A stretch of 64,000 bases of DNA from Arsenophonus sp046530735 (GCA_046530735.1 JBHEQV010000002.1:62001-126000); one strand, 5' to 3'; positions 10,490-22,834 are shown, counted from the stretch's first letter. Notes: a model not told the origin generated them from the sequence alone. A program made the numbers and translations.

Positions 10490-11830
10490 ATTAATATTGA
10501 GTTATGTTCATTTCTAGTGATGAGTTTCAAAGATGCTATTATGTATCCTACTGATTAATTTCGTGAATAATTTTGATAATTGAGAGATATTATCTCATGA
10601 AAAAATCTATCCTTATAGATATCAAAAAAATCATATATTACCTCTCATATTTTATATGAACTTATCCGTAATTGATGTGCCAGATAGTAGATAGACACCG
10701 TTGTTTGAGGATGAACTTGAATTGTATGCTGCGACAATATTCTCATTGCTATCCTCTCATCTCTCCTAACGATTATCTGTTATATCGAACTATATAAATT
10801 GCTATTAGCGATTTTGAGATTAGAATGACTAAAGTAATTGGATCGAAGCGGCAACATAATATCTTTCAAGAACTCATTATTATCTTATCTGAAGCATGCA
10901 AAATGGCGAAGAGTTTCTATTATAGAGGTATCTAGCAAGGGCATACTACCCCACCGGTAATTTTCAGGAAAAGATTAGGTTTTTTCTATAAGAGAAAACC
11001 TAATCTTTTCTATCAGTTACATCAGGAAACTGAAGCAGAAATAGCTTAAAGAACGCAGACAAGGTAGAGCATCATTTCGTGATTTTAAGCAATAAACCTA
11101 ACGTTTATTTATGAATCTATGGTATATAACCTATCCTGGCAGGCAACCTGATCGCCATCGCCTGCTGTTCATTATTGATGTCAGTGCATGATGGCTTACA
11201 AACGTGGAGCTTAACCTACTCTTAGGCTAACCCATTTCTACGGAAGACTCTGCTCTTGGTTTTTATAATGCAACGAAAAAGATATTTATGGACATGTAGC
11301 ACTAACGCCATTAGTTGCATAAAATAGCTAATATCCTAACTTCACTTCCAAAAGATTATGTAACCAAAAGTTAAAACTTGATCTATAAGAGCTCTGGCTA
11401 GCAGAAAAATGTGATGCCGCTAATAAAAATTCCTTGATGTTTTATTGGCAAAATTTTCGGCGAAGTGTTTCATTCTGAAACGATGAAGAAGTTGGAGAAA
11501 GATCAAGAAGAACTGTTAGCATTCTATTCCTTTATCAGCACACTGAGCCCATAAAGTAAGAATAAAATCCGATTGAATAAGCATTTTCTAGAGTAAGGAT
11601 ATGAAGCTGACGTGCGAAATTTAAATCACTATGAGTTAAAGCAACCTTTTTAATGCCATTTTAAGGTGATCAAGTCTACTCAGAAAAGCTTTGAACAGGC
11701 TAAGTGGAACTGATCTGCTTAATTCTGGTTATAAACAATATTTCATTTAAGAATAAAGCAAATAATTTATAAAGTATTATAACAGAGTGCAATATGATCG
11801 TCATGCACCAGATTTACTAATAAATTAAAT
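10490..11830 (+). mobile_element. Degenerate IS256-type element, full length
   Basis: Left end GAGTTTCAAAGATGCTA at about 10513, right end CACCAGATTTACTAATAA at 11807-11824, about 1.3 kb between. Pieces of transposase are visible on the plus strand, including a remnant of the C-terminal SRK.AL.MVFKL region. All frames are broken. A perfect inverted repeat (TAGGTTTTTTCTATAAGAGAAAACCTA, here split: TAGGTTTT.. / ..AAAACCTA, 10976-11003) lies inside it and is not shared with other copies. Confidence 0.75.
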
Positions 11831-12039
11831 TTATAAAGAACTGAGCATTAATTTTATTATTTCCTGAATATAGTATGATTTTTTTAAATAATTTAGGTTT
11901 AGTTTTGACTATAATTTTATAGATTGAAATGAAGTTTTACTACCAATATTGATTTAAGTAAATCCCACTGATTGTACAATCAAATATATTAATGCAAAGT
12001 GATCTCAATCTATTTTGAAAAATTAAAAGGCTATGCTAA

Positions 12040-12620
12040 AAAAGGTTGTTGGTAGAAATCTTTTCTAGAGTAGAATGGATTTTTACTATAGAGGTTGCTA
12101 TGAAAAAATAAAAAATCATATAGATTAAAGATATTTCTTTACTCTCTCAAGAGAGAGTTGCTAGCTATTAGATAGCTCGGCGACACTAATCTATTGGATG
12201 ATATCGATTCATGCATTGAAGCAACTCATTCCACTTTATCCTACCAATACTGTAACAATGAACATCTTATCTGTTTTTGATATTAATTAGGTTTACAGCG
12301 ATATTGTTGCAAATTCTTCAATTACAGAAAAATATTTAACAAATATTACTTGGAAGTCTTCTTGCAAAACTACATCACAAGAATAAATTATTTAGTTATC
12401 TACGATCTTTATTGAAGAGATGATCGTTAGGAAATTGAACTCCTCTTTAATAGGAGATGAAGCTATATATTTTTCTCAAGGAGATAGAGTCAATTTACTA
12501 AATCTATTGTAAGTGAAGATTTCATTGAAGTTGCATTCTTTGACTTAATTCTCTAATTTTAGAGATATAAACCATATATTTAGCTTAAAATACATCATTT
12601 TTTTATTTCCTCTTTTTAAG
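12040..12620 (+). mobile_element. Degenerate IS1595-type element, 5' part
   Basis: Plus-strand match to the start of the repeat read on the minus strand at 55060-56015 and 57475-58445 (a segment reading D..IEA.HS.LSYQYCNNEHL with a C-x2-C-like remnant). The remainder is missing or unrecognisable. It abuts the IS91-type remnant. Confidence 0.5.
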
Positions 12621-13800
12621 AAGAATTCTATTACCTCCTGCAAGTAATAGTTGAGCGTCTATAAAAGTAATATATATGTTATATAGAATGTATTTGCATG
12701 TATCTATGCGTAGAAATCCCGTTTCATCAAAACGGTAAACCCTGATTTTTCAGTTTTTTGCAAGCCATCATTTTCCGTATCTATGCAGCTTCGGTAATAG
12801 TATATCTGGTTTACGACTCAATAAAAAAGCTAAGTAATGCACTATTTTAAAAGGCCTCGCTAGAATATGGCTGATAATAGCCTCAATCATCTCTTCTTGT
12901 GTTATCGTCTGCTTGCCAGTCTTATTGAGTTCTGTTTTAATAGTAATTATGTAATGATGTTAATAATATATAACCACCTCCTCTCAGTAATACCGAAGTT
13001 TTGGACGCGGATATCAAGACTGTAGCGCTTAAGATAGCACCTGAAATTATTTCATGCTATTTACCCACACGTAGCCACTTCGTTTTTTAATGAAATTCTC
13101 TTTTTAGTAATATTCATACTTTTGCTTTCAGGTAATGCTGCTATTGTTTATTGGTGCATATAATATTCCACAGGGTTAAGAAGACTATTTGGATTTATCA
13201 GGTCATAGTTATGAGGTAGAAGCAGGATAACAACGTCTTACTAAATGTATTAGGCGCTTTTTTGAAAAGCAACTTAACAACCCATACAATATGCTAATAT
13301 TCAAACTTCTACAGGGTGAAGGATAGATGAACATATGGATTGGTTGATTGAGTTCTTAAACATAATCCTGAAAGGCACAAAAGATATCAATTCGATACCT
13401 GATCTTGTACTGTGTATAGCGCTCATGTGTTGGCAGTGAGAAACAGAATATTGAGTATCTGGTTAGTTTTTTTTAAAAAAGTTAAATAAAATTAGGGATA
13501 GTAAAAGTAATTTATTGCTAGTTGGAGATAGGTAAAATATAAACCTGCGATGCTACTAATTATTGCTCTATAGTTTTAACAGCGCATGGAATTACAGGTT
13601 TTTGAATTATAGTCTTGGCAGAAAGAGCTGTAGTAATATTCAGGGATATATACAGTAGTAATAATGCTAAGCCGCGCGGGGTGGGGGAGGGAGTTAAACA
13701 CAGTACTTATGGCACAAGTGCTGCAGGGAAAGTATTCGTCGATAGGATAGACTGATTTATCATTTGACATTTTATTACTGTGGTTTTCAAAAAAAAATTA
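12620..13800 (-). mobile_element. Degenerate IS91-type transposase, copy 1
   Basis: Minus-strand translation of 12700-12960 gives, in order, TQEEMIEAIISHILARPFK, then YLAFLLSRKPDILLPKL and DETGFLR. These match the C-terminal block of IS91-family transposases (TQEEMI..YI.HIPARHFK, YYGFLSNRKRG.LLPK, MKGFLRTDPYKC). Upstream pieces (LKR, then a serine/arginine region) fit the preceding YLGRYLKRPP block. A plus-strand copy at 60700-61870 keeps the other half of the protein. The element lies where the remainder of the 23S gene should be. Confidence 0.75.
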
Positions 13801-14239
13801 TTCTATAGCCGTCATCAATGGTGAAAGCTAGTTTAGTTGGGAAAATGTATATCTGGTAAATTATTCTCTGGATATGTTACTAGATAAATAGAAATCGTCA
13901 TACTATTCGCATTTATTAGTCCTATCTGTTCAGTTATTCCTGTGTTTATTGCAGTGTGAGAAAAGGAGACAGGGATTATACTTGTTTTTTATAGGTAATG
14001 AATTCATTGGTAAGCATACTTTTATTAATTGCTACTTAATATAGTTTTATTCAGCAAAATTAGCTTATCCCTTTGAGGCCCACCCCCTTGCTTAAAATCT
14101 AGAATAATCATGACTAGAGAAGCGAATAATATTTGCGTATCAAAAAAATATGGACCGAGAAGCAAACAGATTACTGTATGGGTCTTCTTTCTGATATGAC
14201 AAAATTAGTTGATTTTCATTATTAATTTTTGAATGAAGA
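13800..14239. other. Unassigned sequence between IS91 remnant and 23S remnant
   Basis: No frame or rRNA match that I can recognise. It may contain the IS91 terminus and further decayed 23S sequence. Confidence 0.3.
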
Positions 14240-14885
14240 TCATGAATCATTTAAGATAAATAGGCAGTATAATATGTGAAATAGCGTATTTTTTCTAATT
14301 TATCCGGTTTATCTTTTTTGCTATATTGATATTTTAATAAAAAAATAATAACATCTCATATACTATAAAATAGTACTCTAATTATGAACTTCTCAGAAAC
14401 AGTGTAGGTGAGTTGCTCATGCTATAGTTGTCTATATTATTTCACATATCTTTTATGGGGTACCCTGGTGCATTATCGTCAGATATAAATATTTAGTCTT
14501 ACAGAATTAGCTACATAGTTAGATAGGATAACACGTGTCATTCCCTACTCTTCGAGTTCATTTACTTAGCTCTTGCCATTACTTGATTTTCGAGTTCCTT
14601 GATCCTGATTTGTAAATAGGGATGTTAACTTTTGTCTGCTAGCTTATCTATTCTAGTGAGGTCCTTTGTTAATTTTTTTGTTCTGAGATGTTTCAATTTT
14701 TACACAGTTGCCTCATTTTAGTATAAATTTATCAAAAAATAATGCATAAATAAATTGGGTTTCTCTATTTTCAGATCGCTGGATATTGTGCTTTATATCA
14801 ACTTATCGATACTTTTTTGGAGATTAGTACATCCTTTTATTACCTCTGACTCCATAAGATCCACTGTGTGGGTTTATTGGTTATG
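14240..14885 (-). pseudogene. 23S rRNA pseudogene, 5' portion only
   Basis: The reverse complement aligns by eye with the 5' 650 bases of enterobacterial 23S. The 5' end (GGTTAAGCG..) falls at about 14882. Landmarks on the plus strand, each a decayed complement, include ACCTCTGACTCCATAAGATC near 14840, GGGTTTCTCTATTTTCAGAT near 14758, GAGATGTTTCAATTTTTACA near 14685, GGATAACACGTGTCATTCCC near 14525 and TGGGGTACCCTGGTGCATTA near 14456. Substitutions and indels are far too dense for a working rRNA. The match fades below 14240, so about 2.2 kb of 23S and the 5S gene are gone or replaced by IS sequence. Confidence 0.85.
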
Positions 14886-15219
14886 GCCGTGTGTTCACCC
14901 ACCAATTCTTTTTGTGCAGTGCTCGCAATACTCACCTACTTAATGTAGGTGACGCTTTCTGTATTGATGTCCGTACCTCGATAAATTTTAATTTTGAATG
15001 AATTTTAAATTGCTGACTGCTCGTTCATAAGGCTTTGTCGTTATGATAAATAAAACCCAATCTAATTGGAGTTTTAAGAGTTTTCAAAACCACACCTATT
15101 TTCAATAGTGTGTATTTAATTATTAGGTTGTTATAGATTGTTAAAGAGTATTATTATTCGTAGTATACTCTTGCTGGACTGCTTTGAAAAACCTTTCTTT
15201 TTATCTATTTTTTTTAAAA
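14886..15219 (-). other. Decayed tRNA-Ala to 23S spacer
   Basis: Remains of the internal spacer of the rRNA operon. It contains a boxA-like site (see 15128-15150) and otherwise nothing I recognise. Confidence 0.5.
15128..15150 (-). promoter_or_regulatory. boxA-like antitermination element in rRNA spacer
   Basis: The reverse complement reads ACTCTTTAACAATCTATAAC, very close to the TGCTCTTTAACAAT boxA sequence of enterobacterial rRNA leaders and spacers. It is a relic of Nus-dependent antitermination, now without a functional rRNA downstream. Confidence 0.55.
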
Positions 15220-15295
15220 TGGTGGAGCTAAGCGGGATTGAACCGCTGACCTCCTGCGTGCAAAGCAGGCGCTCTCCCAGCTGAGCTATAGCCCC
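15220..15295 (-). tRNA. alaT: tRNA-Ala (anticodon UGC)
   Basis: 76 nt on the minus strand with encoded CCA. The 5' GGGGCTA acceptor pairs with TAGCTCC, the D arm reads AGCTCAGCTGGGAGAGC, the anticodon loop contains TTTGCAC with anticodon TGC, and the T arm has GGTTCAATCC. No damage seen. It is the second spacer tRNA of a 16S-Ile-Ala-23S operon whose rRNAs have decayed. Confidence 0.97.
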
Positions 15296-15348
15296 ATTAA
15301 TATTTTATATCATTACATGATTCTGCTAATCTTGATTTTCAGCAATGT

Positions 15349-15425
<77 letters not shown>

Positions 15426-15486
15426 AATGATAGCTTCTGATTAATTTTCATCACACAATCTATGTAACCATTTACATTCTATTTAT

Positions 15487-17004
15487 CTAGGTAAAGAAAT
15501 TATTTAATAGTAGGTTCTCCTATGATTATCTTATTATAACTTCATCCAATTCATGAATCAGAAAGTGGTAAGAACCATCATGAAGATTACCTACTCACCC
15601 TTGTTACCTATTCTTTTAAAAGCTACTCCCCTATGAAGGTGACGGGAGATTTATGCAAGGCCTAGAAATGTATTCACTGCAATATGCTGACTCGTAATTA
15701 CTAGGTATTAAGATTTCATGGTATTGAGTTGTAGATTTAAATCTAGACTTCGACGTATTTTTTTAGTTTTATTTTCTCTTATCTCTTCATCTTTCTGCAT
15801 ATACGCCATTCTAATACGTGTTAACTTTATTCGTAAGTGGGTAAAAATGAGATGACTTAACGTTATCTTTATCTTTCTTCGGTTTATCACCAGCAATTCC
15901 TTTTAAATTCCCAACTAAATCGCTGGTAAAAGAAAGAATAAAAGTTGCCTTTGTTACGTAATTAACCAAACAAAACATTTTATAACACAAGTTTAAGCAG
16001 GGTTCAGAACTTATCTTAGTCCTTCCGAAGGAAGCGCTTTCATTTATAAAAGAATCGCTGAATATCTAAGAAGAGTAGGTAAGATTCTTTACATTTTATC
16101 GAATTAAACTATACGTTCTATGCTTATACTGGTGACCAGTATCAATTTATTTTAGTTTTAATCTTGGATTCTACTTAAAAGGGTTGATTTAATGCGTTAA
16201 CTTAGGAGATTATAGTTCTAACCCATACCACTTAAATTGATATTATTTATAACGTAAACTACGTAAGTAATCTAATCCTATTTGCTTCTTACGATTTTGC
16301 ACATTAGCGTCAGTCTTTAATCTATGAGGGGTAAAACTTTTACTATCGCATACCTCTCTCCACATCTCTACGCATTACACGGCTATAAATAAAATTTAAC
16401 CTATATATTAACTTAATTAACCAGTCTTGAGTGTTTTGCCAGATGTAAGATAAAGGGATTACATCTAGGTTAATTAACCACCTGCGTGACCTTTATGCAT
16501 AATAATTTCAATTAAGGTTCCACACCCTTACGGTGTTAGCTTGAACTTCTTTTTGTCGCTAATGTTAATTGTTAAGGTAATTTAATCCTAATACTTTCCT
16601 TATGATTTAGGATGATTTATAATTTGAAGGTTTTTATTTACCTAGAATGGTAGCGTTAAGTTTGCGATAATTTCGCAATATTCTATTTTGTATGGGGCCC
16701 CATCTGAGCTACGTTTCAGTTCCAGTGCATCTGATGATCCTATCAGATTAGTTAGAGATTGTTGTTTTAGGTAATAGTTTATATCGATTAGTAATCTCAT
16801 ATGAGATTATCTGAAGATGTGAGATTTAAAATTCCCACCCCCTACTTATTTCCTTAGTGATGGATGTGGTATCAGATACTCCGGTTTCAGTGGCTACCAA
16901 TTGCCATATTACCCTTACTTTACTAACCTACTACTATAATGACTTTTATGTCTTAATTCTGCCAGAAGCATCTTCATTCTAAGCTATGAATAAACTCTTC
17001 AATT
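15487..17004 (-). pseudogene. 16S rRNA pseudogene, near full length
   Basis: The reverse complement follows enterobacterial 16S from its 5' end (AATTGAAGAGTTTATTCATA at 17004, for AATTGAAGAGTTTGATCATG) to the 3' end near 15487. Plus-strand landmarks: TTTCAGTTCCAGTGCATCTG near 16706, ATCTCTACGCATTACACGGC near 16365, GCGTCAGTCTTTAATCTATG near 16308, TTTAATGCGTTAACTTAGGA near 16190, CATTTTATCGAATTAAACTA near 16093 and GTGACGGGAGATTTATGCAA near 15639. The length, about 1.52 kb, is nearly normal, but every universal region carries substitutions and small indels. The anti-Shine-Dalgarno end is destroyed (CTAGGTAAAGAAATT where TAAGGAGGTGATC is expected on the plus strand). It cannot be a working rRNA, so another rRNA operon must exist elsewhere. 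Confidence 0.93.
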
Positions 17005-17642
17005 AAAATCTTTAATTCTCTAAATAATGTTTTACTTGTCGTTATTTTTGGTTAGCTAATTTTTGCTTTCCTGCCTGTTAAAGTAGCGTTACTGCTTATT
17101 AGTTCATATAGTAACAAACTATTTTATTTTTTTAAAATTTTAAATCCAATTGATTGTGATCTCTTTGGATGGTCTCTGATCACAGAGATTATCTAATTAA
17201 TTATTAGAGAGCGGCGTAAGTTGCTACCTATACCTATTATGCATAATATGCTACCTTTCCAGTTGTAAAGTCAAGTGGTTATTTCTAATTTTCTTTAATA
17301 TAAGTCAATAAAATTTAATTTAATTGATTTGTTCTATTCTGTAATCAATCTTAGCGTACATTATATAGGAGTAGTTTTACAGATATGGCAAGTTTATTTT
17401 TATAGTTTTAATTAATTAAAAGAGGAATATTATATTATTCTAAATTTTTAATAGAAATATTCATAAAATAGAATGATAAAAATTTATAGCAAAATACGCA
17501 AACTTTTACTTTAAAAGTGCATTTTTAGAAAAAATATTTTATTGAAAAAAGTTATTTTAAAAAAAAATAAATTTATTATAGCAAGTAATCATTAAATTAA
17601 TTAATGTTTTAATACATTTTATTATTCTAAGGGATCTATATC
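17005..17642. other. Former rRNA promoter/leader region between 16S and purH
   Basis: Very AT-rich divergent intergenic region. I see no intact rrn P1/P2 promoter or UP element. Some promoter must still serve the two spacer tRNAs, either here or inside the decayed 16S sequence. Confidence 0.4.
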
Positions 17643-19224
17643 ATGTCGTAATTCCGGCATATTAGTGTGTTATACTAAGTATCTTTGATAAAGAAGATAT
17701 TGTTAAATTTTCTAAAGATTTATCTTAAGGTCGCAAAGTTGAATTTATCTATACCGGGATTGGGGGTGAGTAGAGGTGAATTATTACGAGTGGCAGAATT
17801 AACTGTTATAGAGATTTCCGATTATACCGAACAGGCAGAAATGATGATGGCCAACAAGTGCAAAATACTGTATCAAAAAGTACATAGCGGTATTCTGGCT
17901 TAGTGTTTGCAAAATAAATAAAAGAATATTAAATTGCTTAGATTGATATTGGTTATTATTAATTTTTTATCCTTTTTTGTTGAAACTGTTACCAAGTCAG
18001 ATTATACGCTAGAAATTTCATTAAAAATATGAATATTAGTGGCCTAATAACCATGCAATCCGTAATGCTTCTAAATATTATAAAGATGTAGCCATCGTAT
18101 AGTTAATAGTTAGGATTATCAAAAAAATCATATAAGTAAGAGATGAATAATTAGAAAAACTCTCTAACTGATATATTTCATTTAACTTGATAGTTAAAAC
18201 TTTTAAACACCGTGCAGCTTATGATAGAGTTATTACTAACTATCTTATAAGTTAGTATCTTCATACTTTATGATAAGCTGGTCAATCTTCAGGTAAATTT
18301 GCTTGTACATTAAATCTTAATCTTATTAAGAAGTAAGAGATATACGTTACAGCGAAAATAATTATCAAGCTATTTGCTTTTATATAAGAAGCAAATAGAG
18401 GAGAAATCTCTGTCAATATATAAAGGCATCCTGCAAAACAAATTGCTTTATTATATGTAAGATTATTGATACTGACAAAGTCCTTGAGTGCATAAAAAAT
18501 TTTTCTAAATTTTCTTGTATCATTGTTAAATATACTAATCTTATAGTGTTGATGTAATGCTGATATCTATACAGCTTACGATCTTATCTTGGTTTCAAAT
18601 CTGATCCAGGCTCTGCATTTTATGATATAAGTACATTTAATTCTAAATTAGATGCAAATATGGATAAAATAATTATTGAACGCTAATTTATTGAAGGTAT
18701 TATTATGCCTGTGATTACTAAGACTGTTCTTCGAATTCTTCTAAACAAGAAGAATATTCGTGTTTTTGCATGTAGGTCAATAGTATTTACCTATTTATAA
18801 ATTTAGATTTCAAACGCGTAAACAGAGGATTATTAATCTAATATTACGATTTAGGTTTAGTGACTAAACCTTGATCTGCATATCGTTTCTAAATTTAAAT
18901 GTTAGCTAAGCAAGCAATAGAAATGTGCTATTTTATATTAAGAAAAGATAACTATTAGTATTATGTTAGGTAAGTAACCGCATTTTTTAGCTAAAATCGT
19001 TGTATTTATAAAGCTCAGAATGAAAGTTTAGATCTTGTCTGATGCTGCAATGATATTTGATGATTTCTTTCAATTTACAAATACTATTGATGTTGCACTA
19101 CTCCAGCATCATCTGCATAATCCAACCCAGGCGTATTCAATTTGTGATAATGAGATTCATAGTCATGTTTAACGACTATGATATCGTGATGTTTTATACT
19201 GATAAATGCTATTTATGTTTCTAA
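17643..19224 (+). pseudogene. purH: purH pseudogene (AICAR transformylase / IMP cyclohydrolase)
   Basis: The open stretch 17685-17903 and its flanking frames read DKEDIVKFSKDLS, then GELLRVAEL, EISDYTEQAEMM and KVHSGILA. These match PurH DKAGIVEFAQALS, ARLLAE, EVSDYTGFPEMM and KVHGGILG. Near the 3' end, a piece reading IQ..RIQFVIMRFI, then MFYTDKCYLCF and stop, matches IQPGGSIRDDEVI and LFTDMRHFRH. The frame is broken many times but the length (1.58 kb) equals that of the intact gene (529 codons). The layout, purH-purD divergent from a 16S-Ile-Ala-23S operon, recalls the purHD region beside an rRNA operon in E. coli. Confirms loss of de novo purine synthesis in this genome. Confidence 0.88.
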
Positions 19225-19240
19225 TTTAGAAGAGAATAAT

Positions 19241-20045
19241 ATGAATATTTTAATTATTTGCAATAGTGGTTGCGAGTAGGCTTTAGTAAAAACAGCACAA
19301 TCGCCTATAGCTAATAAGGTCTATGTTGCCATCAGGAAACACTAGAGCTATTATAAAAAATCTAATAAATATCAATATTTTAGTAACAGATATTATTGAA
19401 TTACTCTATATTACCAAATACAACAATATTTCTTTAATGATCAATAGACTAGAAACACCCTAATTTTAGGTGTTATTAATGCTTTTCAATATCCTGATTT
19501 AATGATTTTTGTTCTCAATCAAAATGAAGCATAAGTTATAAGAATTTAAAGTTTTTCGAAAATTTTCTTACTCGTTAAAATATTATAACCGTTACTTAAT
19601 AAAATTTACTAAAGTTAAGCAAGCGCTCACTTTAAATAAAGTGAGCTCTCTTCAATTTTTATTAAATGAATTATCTAGTTTGTAACTGCATGTAAAAAAG
19701 TCGTAGTTTCTATAATATTAGAAGAAGGTGAAAATGCTGTTTATACTATGACTTACCGATAACACATTTTTTCCAATTTGATCATCATGTTATTATTTGT
19801 GATTTTCTTGACAGCGAAGAAGTCAGTTTTATGATAGTGATCATGTCATTCCCATCCTATAGGGAATAAGTTAAGATCATAAGCGTGTCGGAGAATGATA
19901 ATGTTAGGATAAATATGAGTGGAATGGGTGCATATTCTTATTCTCCTGCTGCTATTGTCATAAATATTATTCATCAACATGTAATGGATAAATTATTGGC
20001 AAATCTTTAGTGTATGACGGTCAAATTATATTCCACTCTGATGTT
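19241..20045 (+). pseudogene. purD: purD pseudogene (GAR synthetase), 5' part
   Basis: Opens with MNILIICNSGCE (for MKVLVIGNGGREHAL in the family). At about 19790-19990 it reads IICDFLDSEEVSFM and then NMSGMGAYSYSPAAIV, matching IEEFLDGEEASFI and NTGGMGAYSPAPVV. Several stops and frameshifts intervene. Recognisable sequence ends around codon 260 of 430, close to an IS256-type copy at 20150. It lies 16 bases after purH, as in the purHD operon. Confidence 0.88.
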
Positions 20046-20149
20046 TCATAAATCTATTTCCTATTCTTAAATAGTGAGTTATTTATCAGCAGTGTCAATA
20101 AATTAGCTCTTCTAAGTCGGTTCTCACTTTTTTAAAACAGACGGGTGTA

Positions 20150-21405
20150 CCACAGTTCAGATGTTATTGAAAGGATTGTTTTATTGAACTATAACACTTT
20201 GCGTGTCAGTTTCATCCCTCACTATCACAAAAACTAATTCAATCGTATTAATCGTTATTATTGACGCCCAGTACAGCTGACTGACAAGAAGTTCATAGAA
20301 TGCCAGGCAAGTCATTCTTCTTGATTATTTTTCAGTTTCTTTATTGTTGATAACCTTGCTAATAAAATATCAAGAGATTTATTAACAGCATCACAGCTCT
20401 TTGCTAGTCATAAACCTCTCCTGTAGCTCAGTATTAACTTTCGATTACATACTTTTATCGAATGAATCCAACATATCAGCTATTTTATGCATCAACATCG
20501 TTTGTAGTACATGTCTAGAAATATCTTTGCTGTTCATTATAAAAATAAAAAGCGTAATCTTCTCCATGGCAAGCCTATAGATATACTTAAGTAGCGTGCT
20601 CATCAGCCATTGAAAAGTTATGCTCAGCTTGCTTCTAACTTTTAATAACCATCTTTAAGCTCAGGTAGCTTCTTGCATCCATTCGCAGTGATGTTAACAA
20701 TGAAGAAGCCAGGAAAATGGTAAGCACCTTGCCTGACAGGACAGTATTTATTCCGTTAGCTTAGAAATAAACGTAGTGTGTATCGCTTAAATTATGAAAG
20801 TACCACATTTCCAATACTCTTTAAGGCATTACTGTTTCAATCTGCTAATAGTGCTAGAGAGACCATGTTCTTTTTTGCCCAGATCTCCCCGATTTCAATG
20901 GTTTCATGAAATAACCGGTGGTAATGCTTCAGATATGCAGGCCATGCTAGCAACTCTTCGCCATTTTTTATGCTTAAGGTAACCATATTAGTAAGGATCC
21001 TTAAAATCATGTTCTGTTGCTATTACGATTTTGACTTTAGGCGATTTAATCTCAATATATCAATATAATTGATACGCATCTGTATGATTCGCTGTAGTAC
21101 ATAACCGTTACAGAAAAATTGCATGGAATAAAAACTCCATCAATAAAGGCGGTATTCAGGATGTTGTTTGTAGGATGGTTTTGAGTTTAGTCTTATCATC
21201 GGTGGTCCTATCAGATTCCCTGGTAGTATTGTGGATGAATTCATGCAAGAGATCGCGATAATATTTGATTTTTTGAATTACCTATAGGGTAGGTTTTTCA
21301 TGGCATATATCTCTTTGTTGTTGAGATCATCTACGAAATCAATCAGACAGTATATGCCACCATATATTAAACTTTATACACTAGAAATCAGAATAACTAT
21401 AAAGC
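20150..21405 (-). mobile_element. Degenerate IS256-type element, minus strand
   Basis: Reverse complement follows the plus-strand copies. Its left end (..CACTAGAAATCAGAATAAC) is at 21385-21405, and the 3' end is truncated against purD. The internal region at 20370-20400 corresponds to the NKLLDILL-like stretch shared by all copies. No open transposase remains. Confidence 0.75.
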
Positions 21406-21429
21406 CATATTCCACATTATTTTCCAACG

Positions 21430-22205
21430 AGACAGTTGTGGTGTCGTCTACTAAGTAGGTTCGTAGTCGTTTTTCCTATAAAATATTTCTCCTTGTCAAC
21501 GATCAACTCTCAGTAGTACGTGAATTCATAAACCCCACGTAGTATCTTAATTGGCTGATTGCTCTTTAGGTAGATAAATAGGGGGAATTTTTGTGAAATG
21601 AAGCAAAAATCTCTGAATCCGTTCTATAAATCGTTTAAAATTGTAAGCCTAGTATATGCACGTAAATATAAAATATCTTCTGAAAATTTTAAACAAAACT
21701 TCAAGACATTATCTTTTCGTAGATATAGTTCTGGTTACTCGATAGGTTTTTATCCGTCTTTACAAGGCTATGACCGTATAGGCAATTCTTTATGCTTATT
21801 ACGTGATCTTAACCAAGCATGTTCAATGATTATCTATCGGATACTTACAAATAATGGAAAAATTAGAGATTGCCTTTTTAGTTTGTGAAAACGTTTAGCT
21901 ACTAGAAAATAGAAATTCAATTGTTTATGTACATAAATTAGTATAGATACTACTTAATCGCCAGTTCATCCTTAAATGAATAGTATGGGTTAAGCAATTT
22001 AATTGGTGCATAGAAAATAAGTTGAAAAGCTATTATTTCAATTCTAGTCAAGAGATTGAAATCACTCTGCATCGATATGTTTTTGTGTGAAATCAGTAAT
22101 TACTAAATCAGTATCGGGTATTAAAACTTAATTGTAGTTTATGAAAGATTAATTTAAAGTTAAATTTAAATTATTTAAAAAACTATCTATTTTCCGGGAT
22201 CTGAC
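21430..22205 (+). mobile_element. Degenerate IS481-type transposase remnant, copy 2
   Basis: Best preserved of the three copies. The frame after 21960 gives LKWMVWLSDLIG, then LKSYHFNSSQEIEITLHRY, and ends ERLI with a PGSD piece. These are a degraded TNGMVERFNGRI..LKSHHF and the terminal MKDWHKLKPELF..PGCD of IS481-type transposases. An accidental 96-codon open frame (21598-21888) lies upstream. Confidence 0.7.
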
Positions 22206-22463
22206 AGTTAGTTAATAGGGGTTAGTGGAATAGTTAGTTAAGTACTAGAATTTTTCTGTTGTTAATTAACAATATTAAGTTATTAATATTTATAAGTTTA
22301 GTTAGCTGAAGTTTATAATTAATTATCGCGCATCTTATGGTTAACATATAGAGAATCTGAATAAACGATCGCTATACTGTCTATAAGTTAACTAGTCAAT
22401 TATTATCACAAACAAATAAACTAAATGGTTATGACTATCTAGTTTTTATTAGATTAATTTATA

Positions 22464-22830
22464 TTAGTGTTTGATATTAACAATAATAAGAACCATACTA
22501 ATGCTAGTATATAGCATCCCATAAAAAATCTATTTACCAGTTTGAATTGTTATTTTTAGATCATCAATTCCATGATGAAGTCAATATAGCCAACATAAAA
22601 TAGGTTAAATAATCATTAATAGAAAATATAGTTAAATAAAGGTTTATTAAAATAATGCCAGAATGTGTTCATAATTAAATATTTTTTATCTAGAATTTGC
22701 TTAGAGCAATTAAAATTGCAATAAAAGTATTATAACTGGATAGGCAATTATACTTCATGTACAATCAGCACCAAATAGAATAATTTCTAAAAATAGGTTT
22801 ATCAGAATGTTTTTTAGTATGATTTATAAT
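22464..22830 (-). pseudogene. frdD: frdD pseudogene (fumarate reductase membrane anchor)
   Basis: Minus-strand pieces in order: INHTKKHSDKPIF (family INPNPKRSDEPVF), ILTSSWN then SKNNNSN or, in another frame, DLKITIQTGK.IFYG (family HDLKIHVPAGKWVFYG), ending IIVNI. Stops and frameshifts separate them. It lies directly after frdC, at the position expected in frdABCD. Confidence 0.8.
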
Positions 22831-22834
22831 TGTT

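Noticed and set aside
13576..13770. 64-codon frame on the minus strand between IS91 and 23S remnants
   Set aside because: No recognisable similarity, odd composition around a GGGGTGGGGGAGGG run, and location in IS wreckage; probably chance or the decayed IS91 N-terminus.
17685..17903. 72-codon frame, plus strand
   Set aside because: It is the 5' part of the purH pseudogene.
21598..21888. 96-codon open frame, plus strand
   Set aside because: Lies inside an IS481-type remnant and its sequence does not match the transposase frame continuously; a surviving open stretch, not a gene.
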